Of a stretch of DNA of 64,000 nt, positions 34,580 through 41,953 are shown one piece after another; position 1 is the stretch's first letter, and each line of letters starts with the position of its first letter. Position numbers and translations under genes: made by a program. This stretch comes from Acuticoccus sp051016205 (GTDB lineage: Bacteria > Pseudomonadota > Alphaproteobacteria > Rhizobiales > Amorphaceae). The notes below the pieces were generated by a model. It had not been told where the DNA came from. It did not search any database and worked only from the letters and a program-made list of their open reading frames with translations. The stretch spans positions 5,456,001-5,520,000 of the forward strand of contig CP136534.1 of assembly GCA_051016205.1 (NCBI GenBank), in the 5' to 3' direction.

Positions 34580-35352
34580 CCGCGGCCCGCTACCTGATGA
34601 TCGGCGCTCCCGTGACGGGGGTCAGAACGCCGCCCCTCCTGGAGGCTGCGCTCGCCAAAGCCGGTCGCCCTGCCACAGTCGAGGCCGTCCACGTGGAGCC
34701 CGCCGACCTTGCCGGCGTCATGGCAGACGTGCGCGCCGACCCTGACGTTCTGGGCCTGATGGTGACAATGCCCCACAAGAACGCCATTGCCGCCCACCTC
34801 AACGACCTGACAGACGAGGCGCACGCATCGGGCAGCATCAACGCCGTCAAGCGTCGGGGCGCGCAGCTTGTGGGCGCGCAGTTCGACGGGATCGCCCTTC
34901 GCAATGCGTTGCGTGGCAGTGGCGCGGACTTGGGCAATGCCACTGTCAGACTGGCGGGGGGTGGCGGCGCAGGCCTTGCCATCGCCCTTGCCCTTGACGC
35001 TGCGGGCGCCACTCTCACCCTTGTGGAGCCAGACACTGCGCGCCGCACACTAGCATCGACGGCCATCCCGCGTCTCATAGCCTTGGCCGAAGATGACCGC
35101 AGCCGCGGCGATATTTTGGTCAACGCCACGCCTTTGGGCATGGCGCCTTGCGACCCCTCCCCCTTCACCCAGGCCCAGGTGGATGGCGCGACCATGGTCG
35201 CAGACATTGTCGCCGATCCCCACGACACCGCCCTTGGCCGCATGGCGGTTGCGGCCGGCCGACGGTTCGTGACGGGACGGATGATGGTGGAGCATCAGAT
35301 CGGCCCCATCACCGCCTGGCTCCTTTCGGACAGCTTGGCGCAGATCAACTGA
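34576..35352 (+). CDS. Shikimate-dehydrogenase-like (AroE family) protein
   Basis: A 258-residue protein of the AroE/quinate dehydrogenase family. Kept features are Lys in TMPHKN and Asp in QFDG, the catalytic pair, and a glycine-rich NAD(P) loop (LAGGGGAGLAIA). The substrate-binding Ser-x-Ser of true AroE, normally just after the first strand, is replaced by TGVRTPP. The protein therefore probably acts on another hydroxy acid imported by the upstream ABC system. GTG start 34576 overlaps the ATPase stop. Its last 8 bp overlap the end of the convergent ATPase gene. Confidence 0.82.
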   Translation: MTAARYLMIGAPVTGVRTPPLLEAALAKAGRPATVEAVHVEPADLAGVMADVRADPDVLGLMVTMPHKNAIAAHLNDLTDEAHASGSINAVKRRGAQLVGAQFDGIALRNALRGSGADLGNATVRLAGGGGAGLAIALALDAAGATLTLVEPDTARRTLASTAIPRLIALAEDDRSRGDILVNATPLGMAPCDPSPFTQAQVDGATMVADIVADPHDTALGRMAVAAGRRFVTGRMMVEHQIGPITAWLLSDSLAQIN

Positions 35353-36886
35353 GCGCGGCGTCGAACCCGCGCGCATGAATGTCGGCCTGGCGCACCAGGG
35401 CTTGTGTGGCGGGGTGCTCAGGCTTGGCGAAGATCGTTTCCGTCTCGCCGGTTTCCACAATGCGCCCGTCCGCCATCACGGCCACACGGTCGGCAAATGC
35501 GCGGACCAGCCAAAGATCGTGGGCGATGAAGACGATGGCCATCCCCAATTCCCGGGTCAGCCTATCGAGCAGCGTGATGATGGTGGAGCGCGTGGCCGCA
35601 TCCAGCGCCGAGACCGCCTCGTCTGCCACAAGCACCTCCGGCTCGGTCACAAGCGCTCGCGCAATGGCAATCCTTTGGCGCTGACCGCCTGAAAAGGCGT
35701 GGGGTTTTCGCGTTGCACTGTCTGAGGGCATCTCCACCCTTTGGAGGGCTTCGCGCACCTTTTCCTCCACCGCGTGCCTGGGGAGGCCGGAGCGAAACAA
35801 AGGCTCGGCGACAATCCGCCCAACGCTGTGGCGCGGATTGAAGCTTGTGGCGGGGTCTTGAAAGACAATTTGCACCTTGCGCCGCAAAACCGCAGCGCCC
35901 GGCTGAACGTTTTCGCCCGAAAGCGCCACTGCTCCCCTCGCGTGCAACAGGCCCAACACACCGCGCATCAGCGTGGTCTTGCCTGAGCCGGACCCGCCGA
36001 CGACAGCAAGCCGCTCTCCGCGCCGCACCACAATGTCCGCCCCTTCCACAATCGGTCGGCCGTGGCGCAAAACGTCCATCGCCTGCACCTTGAGCACAGG
36101 CGCGCCGTGGGCCTTGGGCCGCGGCGGCAAATCCAGCGACAGGCCATCGCGAAGGGCGCGGCCCGCAACCGACTGCGGATGGGTGAGGATTTGATCGCGC
36201 GGCCCTGTCTCAGCAACGTTGCCCTTGGCCATCACCACAACACGCGCGGCACGGGCGGCAACGCTCAGATCATGGGTGATGAGGATGAGCGCGGCCCCCG
36301 CCTCCCGTGTCATTGTGGCCAGAAGGTCAAGAACGCGCGCTGCCGACAAGGCGTCGAGCGCGCTGGTGGGCTCGTCCGCCACCACAAGCTTAGGGGCGAG
36401 TGCAAGGGCAATGGCAACGGCCACCCTCTGGCGCTGCCCGCCCGACAATTCGTGAGGGTAGCGCTCCGGCCCAACGTCTGCCGCGGCAAGCCCTGTCTTT
36501 TCAAGGAGCTCTGCGACCTTCTCTTGCCGCGCCGATGCGGAAAGCTCGGTGTGGATGGCAAACGGCTCTTCAATCTGCCGGCCGATCCTCTGGATCGGGT
36601 TGAGCGCCGTCGCAGGTTCTTGAAACACCATCGCCATTGAAGGTCCGCGCAATCGCGACAGCGCGCGTTCGGGTGCATTGAGGATGGAACGCCCATCAAG
36701 GGTGATCTCGCCGCCAAACGCGATGCCGCGCGGCGGCAGTCCCAAAATCGCCCGCGCTGTCAGCGACTTGCCGGACCCCGATGCACCGACGAGGGCAAGC
36801 GTCTCGCCAGCATTCACATGAAGGTCCACACGCTCAATGAGGTCGAGACGGCCAATCTGCGCCGACAGCGCACGGACCTCAAGCAT
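35345..36886 (-). CDS. Fused peptide/nickel ABC transporter ATPase (DppD-DppF type)
   Basis: A 513-residue protein with two full ABC domains. Domain 1: GASGSGKSL, LSGGQRQRVAVAIAL, LVVADEPTSALD. Domain 2: GGSGSGKTT, FSGGQRQRIAIARAL, VLVADEAVSALD (Pro replaced by Ala in the D-box, as in several Dpp proteins). The pair replaces separate DppD and DppF. ATG 36886 overlaps the preceding permease stop; a longer open frame upstream runs through that gene and is not coding. Closest use: import of oligopeptides, nickel complexes or similar solutes. Confidence 0.92.
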   Translation of the reverse strand: MLEVRALSAQIGRLDLIERVDLHVNAGETLALVGASGSGKSLTARAILGLPPRGIAFGGEITLDGRSILNAPERALSRLRGPSMAMVFQEPATALNPIQRIGRQIEEPFAIHTELSASARQEKVAELLEKTGLAAADVGPERYPHELSGGQRQRVAVAIALALAPKLVVADEPTSALDALSAARVLDLLATMTREAGAALILITHDLSVAARAARVVVMAKGNVAETGPRDQILTHPQSVAGRALRDGLSLDLPPRPKAHGAPVLKVQAMDVLRHGRPIVEGADIVVRRGERLAVVGGSGSGKTTLMRGVLGLLHARGAVALSGENVQPGAAVLRRKVQIVFQDPATSFNPRHSVGRIVAEPLFRSGLPRHAVEEKVREALQRVEMPSDSATRKPHAFSGGQRQRIAIARALVTEPEVLVADEAVSALDAATRSTIITLLDRLTRELGMAIVFIAHDLWLVRAFADRVAVMADGRIVETGETETIFAKPEHPATQALVRQADIHARGFDAALS

Positions 36887-37695
36887 CACCCCTCGCCCAT
36901 GCGCTGAAGGCGAGGGTCGATGCCGGCCCTCAAACCTTCGCCAAGGCTCGTCACCGCCATGACGGCCAGGGCGATGACAAGGCCTGGCCACAGGGCAAGT
37001 TGTGGGGCAATTGCCATAAATGTCTGAGATTCGGCAAGCATTCGACCCCACGACACCACCGGAGGCTGAGCGCCAAGGCCCACATAGGATAGGCCAGCCT
37101 CGGCCAGGATCGCGATGGCGAACTGCGTGGCAGCCTGCGTGATGATGATGGGCGCGACGTTGGGCGCCACATGCTCCACAGCGATCCGCGCTGAGGATTT
37201 GCCTGACAAACGGGCCGCATCCACAAAGTCGAGCGCCAGCACTTTGCGGGCGCCAGCCGCCGTCAATCTGGCAAAAACGGGGATGTTGAAGACGCCGATG
37301 GCAACGGTGGCATTGATGGCGCCAGGCCCCCAAAGCGCTGTCAAAATCACCGCCGTGATGAGCGCCGGAAACGCGAACACCACATCGCTAAGCCGCATCA
37401 ACACCGCCTCGAACACCCCTCCTGAGGAGGCTGCAAGAAGGCCGAGCGGCGCGCCCACCCCAACACCGATCACCACGGCGGCGGCAGCGACCGACAGGGA
37501 CGTGACGGCCCCAGCCATGAGCATCGACACAATGTCCCGCCCGTACTGGTCGGTCCCGAGGGGGTGGGTCCATGACAAAGCTGCGAAGCGGTCGCCGATG
37601 CTGATCGTGTCCACCGCAAATGGCGTCCAGAACAAGGCCGTCACCGCAATGGCCACGAAAAGGCCGAGCCCACCGGCGCCGAGGACAAGCCTCAT
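36886..37695 (-). CDS. Peptide/nickel ABC transporter permease (DppC-like)
   Basis: A 269-residue permease with about six membrane segments. Family marks are the HPLGTDQYGRDIVSMLM stretch near residue 45 and the EAA loop VDAARLSGKSSARIAVEHVAPN. It overlaps the DppB-like gene and the ATPase gene at either end, so the operon is tightly coupled. Confidence 0.92.
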   Translation of the reverse strand: MRLVLGAGGLGLFVAIAVTALFWTPFAVDTISIGDRFAALSWTHPLGTDQYGRDIVSMLMAGAVTSLSVAAAAVVIGVGVGAPLGLLAASSGGVFEAVLMRLSDVVFAFPALITAVILTALWGPGAINATVAIGVFNIPVFARLTAAGARKVLALDFVDAARLSGKSSARIAVEHVAPNVAPIIITQAATQFAIAILAEAGLSYVGLGAQPPVVSWGRMLAESQTFMAIAPQLALWPGLVIALAVMAVTSLGEGLRAGIDPRLQRMGEG

Positions 37696-38651
37696 GGTGC
37701 GCTGACCGTTTTGGGGCGATCGGTGCGCTGGCGAGGGTCTGAAAGGAGGGCGAGCCCGTCCATTGCCGCGTTTACGATCACCACCATCGAGACCAGAACA
37801 AGGACGACGCCCTGCACCACCATAAGGTCCCTTTGGGCCACGGCCTGGAACAACAAACGCCCAAGCCCTGGCAGGGAAAACACAGTCTCGATGATGACGC
37901 CGCCGGCAACGAGGAAGCCGAATTGAAGGCCGATCAGCGTCAAAATCGGCGGCAGCGCATTGGGCAGGGCATGGCGCCAGACCGCAGCGCGGCGGCTGCG
38001 TCCCTTGGCGCGCGCCAGGGTGACATAGTCTTCGTCAAGCGCCTCCAGAACCGCCGCCCGCACCAGGCGGGTGAGGATGGCAGCTTGCGGCGCCGCCAAC
38101 GCCACCGCCGGCATCAAAAGCGCACCAATCGCCGCAAGCCCCTCATCCCACCCAGGAAATCCACCAGCGGGCGCAACACCTAGTGAAACGGCGAACACGA
38201 AAATAAGGATCAATCCAAGCCATACATTGGGCACGCTGAGCCCCACCAACGCGCCCGCCACCACCACACGGTCCGCCGGCCGCCCCCGCGCAATGGCCGC
38301 GCCGACGCCGGCCGGCAAGGCAATGGCAATGGCAATGGCCACGGCAAGGGCGGCAAGAGGGATGGAGACCACCGCCCGCTCGCCAATCAGGTGCGCAACG
38401 GGAACATCGTAAGTGGCGCTGACGCCCAGATCGCCTGCCAAAACCCCGCCAAGCCAGTCGAAAAACCGGACGGGGATGGCGCGATCGAGCCCCAGTTCCG
38501 CCCTTAGCGCCTCAACGGCCGCTGGGTCGGCATTTTGGCCAAGGAGGACGTCGGCAGGGTCGCCAGGCAGCACCTGCATGGCGAAGAAGATCAAAAAGCT
38601 TGCCGCCAGCAGCGTGACGGCAAGCTGAAAAAGGCGCGAAAGCGCCGTCAT
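37692..38651 (-). CDS. Peptide/nickel ABC transporter permease (DppB-like)
   Basis: A 319-residue permease with about six membrane segments. It carries the N-terminal FAMQVLPGDPADVLLGQNADP and the EAA loop DEDYVTLARAKGRSRRAAVWRHALPNALPP of DppB/OppB proteins. It sits between the binding-protein and DppC-like genes with 4-bp overlaps. Confidence 0.93.
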   Translation of the reverse strand: MTALSRLFQLAVTLLAASFLIFFAMQVLPGDPADVLLGQNADPAAVEALRAELGLDRAIPVRFFDWLGGVLAGDLGVSATYDVPVAHLIGERAVVSIPLAALAVAIAIAIALPAGVGAAIARGRPADRVVVAGALVGLSVPNVWLGLILIFVFAVSLGVAPAGGFPGWDEGLAAIGALLMPAVALAAPQAAILTRLVRAAVLEALDEDYVTLARAKGRSRRAAVWRHALPNALPPILTLIGLQFGFLVAGGVIIETVFSLPGLGRLLFQAVAQRDLMVVQGVVLVLVSMVVIVNAAMDGLALLSDPRQRTDRPKTVSAP

Positions 38652-40138
38652 TCCTGCCAGCGCACCGCCGTCACGTCAGTGGCCTGGATCGGGGCGTTCT
38701 TCCAAAACCCCTCAAGCCTGGCGTCCCATACCCCCACCTTGGGGAACTGGAAGAGGAAGCCGTTGACCGCGTTTTCAGCAATGATCGTCTGAGCTTCCTG
38801 GAGAAGTGCGATGCGCCGATCGTTGTCCGTCACCCTGTCAAGCTCGGCCATGATGGCGGCGAACCGCTCATTGGGAACGTGAAAATAGTAGTCCGGCCGG
38901 GCGTAAATGCCGATGTCGTTGGGTTCGGTATGGGCAACGATGGTGAGGTCATACTCCTTGCCGCGGAAAATCCTGGCGAGCCACTCCGCCCACTCCACAG
39001 GCACAATATCGGCGTCAATCCCCACGTCGCGCAGCTGTGCGGCGATGATTTCGCCAGAGCGCCTGGCATAGGCAGGCGGCGGAAGGGCGATGGACAGGGA
39101 GAGATTTTCCACCCCGGCCTCTGCCAAGAGAGCGCGGGCCGCTTCAGGGTCGTGGGGGGACAGGCCCGTCAAATCCACATAGCTTGGGGCATGGGGCGGC
39201 ATGTGGGAGCCGATGGGTGTGGCCGTTCCGTACATGGCGCCGTCCACAAGGGCTTGCCGATCGATGGCAGCGGCGATCGCCTTGCGCACCCTGACATCGT
39301 CAAACGGCTTGCGCGCGCTGTTGATGGCAAGGATGGTCTCCCCCTCCGTGGTGCCAACCTCTACGTTGAAGCGGGGATCGGCCTCCAAGACAGGCAGTGT
39401 TTCAGGGGCCGGGAAGTTCGGAAAAGCGTGGACGTCGCCTGCCAGAACTGCCGCAAGGGCAACGGTCGGGTCGGCAACAAACGCAAACTCCACCTGAGGC
39501 ACGTGTGCACGATCGCCCCAGTAATCCTCGTTGCGGGCCAAAATCACCCTGTCACCACGACGCCATGTGTCGAAGGTGAAGGGGCCTGTGCCAACGGGCG
39601 CCGATTTCAGCGAATCGGCAGCGCTTGGCGGGACAATCACCGCATCGCCCCACGCCAGAGAGTAGACGAGGTCCGCGTCTTCCTGCGCCAGATCGATCTT
39701 GACGGTGGTGGGATCGACGGCGGTTACCGTCGCGATGGCGGAAAAGAGCTGAGGCTGGGCGTTTTCCGCACCGTCGGCCCGCGCCCGGTCAAGGGTGAAG
39801 ACCACCGCCTCGGCGTCGAAGGGCGTTCCGTCGTGGAAGGTGACGCCTTCGCGCAGGTTGAATGTGTAGGACAGGCCATCGTCGCTCACCGACCAGTCCG
39901 TCGCCAAACCGGGGACGACGGTGCCGTCGGGGGCAATGCGCGTCAGTCCTTCATAAACGTTGGCGTAAAGCACTTCGTCGATGGCCGCGGCAGCACCGGC
40001 TGTCGGGTCCAGATGCGGCGGTTCCAGCGCCATCCCCACCACGAGCGGGCGCTCAGCGGCATGGGCGGATGCGACGAGGGTGGGCGTGAAGACGGCGGCG
40101 GTAAGAGCGAGCGCCGCGATGAGTTCGCGTGACAGCAT
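38648..40138 (-). CDS. Peptide/nickel-type ABC substrate-binding protein (SBP_bac_5)
   Basis: A 496-residue periplasmic protein with signal peptide 1-28 (ending SAHAAERP). SBP_bac_5 features: EPPHLDPTAGAAAAIDEVLYANVYEGL, GLATDWSVSDDGLSYTFNLREGVTFHDG and the C-terminal QEAQTIIAENAVNGFLFQFP. First gene of a four-gene operon, followed by DppB-, DppC- and fused DppDF-like genes. ATG 40138 was chosen; a GTG at 40153 is in frame. Specificity cannot be read; family members bind peptides, nickel, glutathione or sugar derivatives. Confidence 0.9.
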   Translation of the reverse strand: MLSRELIAALALTAAVFTPTLVASAHAAERPLVVGMALEPPHLDPTAGAAAAIDEVLYANVYEGLTRIAPDGTVVPGLATDWSVSDDGLSYTFNLREGVTFHDGTPFDAEAVVFTLDRARADGAENAQPQLFSAIATVTAVDPTTVKIDLAQEDADLVYSLAWGDAVIVPPSAADSLKSAPVGTGPFTFDTWRRGDRVILARNEDYWGDRAHVPQVEFAFVADPTVALAAVLAGDVHAFPNFPAPETLPVLEADPRFNVEVGTTEGETILAINSARKPFDDVRVRKAIAAAIDRQALVDGAMYGTATPIGSHMPPHAPSYVDLTGLSPHDPEAARALLAEAGVENLSLSIALPPPAYARRSGEIIAAQLRDVGIDADIVPVEWAEWLARIFRGKEYDLTIVAHTEPNDIGIYARPDYYFHVPNERFAAIMAELDRVTDNDRRIALLQEAQTIIAENAVNGFLFQFPKVGVWDARLEGFWKNAPIQATDVTAVRWQE

Positions 40139-40181
40139 GATCGAGCAATGCACCGTTGACGGGACTTCACTCTAGAGGAGT

Positions 40182-40211
40182 TTCGGCTCAGACGGAATCG
40201 CCTGGGCCGAA
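40182..40211. repeat. Hairpin upstream of the Dpp-type operon
   Basis: TTCGGCTCAG and CTGGGCCGAA arms (one G-T pair) around a 10-nt loop, 44 bp before the binding-protein start. It may be a regulator site, or a distant relative of the family 1 hairpins; the loop sequences differ. Confidence 0.4.
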
Positions 40212-40315
40212 TAAGGCTGCGCTCGATCAGAGAGCTGGGCATTTCATCGGGGTTTGAGGAGAGCCAGAATGCTCTCTCCGGCTTTGCACCCAAATGCGGG
40301 CCCGTTCGCTCGGGC

Positions 40316-40351
40316 AAAAGAAAAGGCCCGGCGGGGTGACCGCCGGGCCTT
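40316..40351 (-). terminator. Strong Rho-independent terminator of the porin gene
   Basis: A perfect 12-bp stem (AAGGCCCGGCGG/CCGCCGGGCCTT, 5-nt loop) is followed on the minus strand by TTTTCTTTT. It starts 23 nt after the porin stop. Confidence 0.92.
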
Positions 40352-40374
40352 CAATCCTGAGTAGGTGGATCGTG

Positions 40375-41577
40375 TTAGAAGGTGCGCTGTGCCCGGAAGA
40401 AGGTGGACAGAGCGGAACCGTCGTCGAAGTCGTCGTTGTCGACGTACATGTACTGGGCGCCAACACCGAGGACGAAGCCAGACACCGGGGAGTAGCCGAG
40501 GAAGCCATCCAGGGTGATGTTCTGGAAGTCGTAGCTGATGCCTGCACGCTCAGCGTGGTCGACGAAGAGGTAACCAGCCTGGACGCCCAGGGACACCGTC
40601 GGTGTGAAGGAGGTTGAGAAACCACCCGACACGGAGAAGGCATCGACGAGTTCCAGATCACCGCCGAGGGTGACGATACCGTCAGCCGCTGCGACACCGA
40701 TCACAGGGTTACCACCCGTGGCACCGGAAGCAACGTAGGACAGAGCACCGTGGGTGTAACCACCTTGGATGCCGACCTGAGTGCCGTTACCGAAGGGAAC
40801 GTTCACGTTCACACCGGCACCGACCGCGAAGCCGTACTCGCTGTCACCGGACACAAGGTCATCCACGTAGTGACCAGCAGCCATCACCTGAGCCGAACCC
40901 CAGCCCTGATCAACGCGGACGTTTGCCACGATGTCGGGGATACGAGCACCCTGGTAAGCGCCGAACGCGATACCGAGGTTGGCACGACGGGACAGCTCGT
41001 CTTCAAGCGAGATCGACGCCGAGAAGCCGTTGCCGAACGCGAAGGTGTAGGCCAACACGTTGGTCGTGGTATCGGAGAAGTTCGCGTTGAAGAACTGCGA
41101 GGAGCCGTAGGAGGCGTCCAGGAAGTCGTAGAACGATTGAGTACGACCGAAGGTCAACCCACCGAACTGGATGAAGGCACGGTTCAGGGTCGTGGACAGC
41201 TCACCGCCGAACTGGCTGGTGAAGTACACTTCCGTGAACGTCCGCAGCAGACCGAATTCGGTGTTGGTGCGGCTGTCCATGTAGATGTACGCACGAGCGC
41301 GGAAGCGGTAGCCATCGTCGCCGTCGTCTTCGTAGCCGAGGCCCGGGATGACTTCGAAGTCGTCGAAGTCGAAGAAGACGTTATAGTCAACGCGGACGCG
41401 GCCAGCCACACGAAGGCACGTTTCGGTGCCGGGGATGTAGTAGAAGCCAACGCCGAAGGCGTCGCAGACGCGCACATAATCAACAGGCTCGACCACAACG
41501 GGGAGGTCGGCGGCCTGCGCCCCGGTCACCGCGAGAGCACCCGCAGCCGTGCCGAGGACAAGACGCTTAATGTTCAT
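40375..41577 (-). CDS. Alphaproteobacterial porin (Porin_2/Omp2b family)
   Basis: A 400-residue outer-membrane porin. It has a signal peptide (MNIKRLVLGTAAGALAVTGAQA) and the family start AADLPVVVEPVDYVRVCDAFGVGFYYIPGTETCLRVAGRVR with two cysteines, then alternating amphipathic beta strands and a C-terminal Phe (AQRTF), the outer-membrane insertion signal. Codon use is highly biased, as expected for an abundant protein. ATG 41577 has a GGAG site; a longer in-frame start at 41601 is less likely. Strong terminator downstream. Confidence 0.95.
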   Translation of the reverse strand: MNIKRLVLGTAAGALAVTGAQAADLPVVVEPVDYVRVCDAFGVGFYYIPGTETCLRVAGRVRVDYNVFFDFDDFEVIPGLGYEDDGDDGYRFRARAYIYMDSRTNTEFGLLRTFTEVYFTSQFGGELSTTLNRAFIQFGGLTFGRTQSFYDFLDASYGSSQFFNANFSDTTTNVLAYTFAFGNGFSASISLEDELSRRANLGIAFGAYQGARIPDIVANVRVDQGWGSAQVMAAGHYVDDLVSGDSEYGFAVGAGVNVNVPFGNGTQVGIQGGYTHGALSYVASGATGGNPVIGVAAADGIVTLGGDLELVDAFSVSGGFSTSFTPTVSLGVQAGYLFVDHAERAGISYDFQNITLDGFLGYSPVSGFVLGVGAQYMYVDNDDFDDGSALSTFFRAQRTF

Positions 41578-41953
41578 GTCTCGATCTCCAAAGAGGTTCA
41601 CAACAGAGTTCCTTTGACTTTCATTCCGGCGGTGACCCTCGGGCCGAAAGTCGCCGGATCTCTACTCGATTTGGATAAGCCGCTGCGGCCCCGCCAAACC
41701 TTGCGAGTGGGACATGTGCCCCGTTCGCGAAGTCACATTGCGCAGCGCCCCCACCCGCGGCAACGGAAAGGCGAACGCCAAAGCCCCTAAGGCCCCTCCA
41801 TCCCTTTGTGATGTTGCATGGACAACACAAAAATGCCCCCGGACCGGGCGTTTCAGTGGATTTCGGCAAGCTCTGATTAACGAATCCGGCCTCCGAGGGG
41901 GCCTGTCTGTGGACAAGTCCGGCCACAACGCCCGTTTTCTGGGCATTGCCAGC
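41578..41953 (-). other. Porin upstream region
   Basis: This 376-bp gap separates the treY stop from the porin start, both on the minus strand. It should hold the porin promoter and leader. A small GC-rich dyad (about 41834-41852, minus strand, then ATTTTTG) may be a weak terminator for the glg/tre operon, and a GTTG/CAAC dyad lies close by (41812-41827). No gene was seen. Confidence 0.5.

Noticed and set aside
36886..37333. N-terminal extension of the fused ATPase frame
   Set aside because: The extension overlaps the DppC-like permease in another frame and reads Cys/His/Arg-rich nonsense; the real start is the ATG at 36886.
38879..40132. 417-codon open frame on the + strand opposite the SBP_bac_5 gene
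   Set aside because: Antisense to a full binding-protein gene with signal peptide; no domain recognised.
40750..41790. 346-codon open frame on the + strand opposite the porin
   Set aside because: Strong codon bias of the porin leaves the antisense strand free of stops; Val/Glu/Asp-rich translation with no family.
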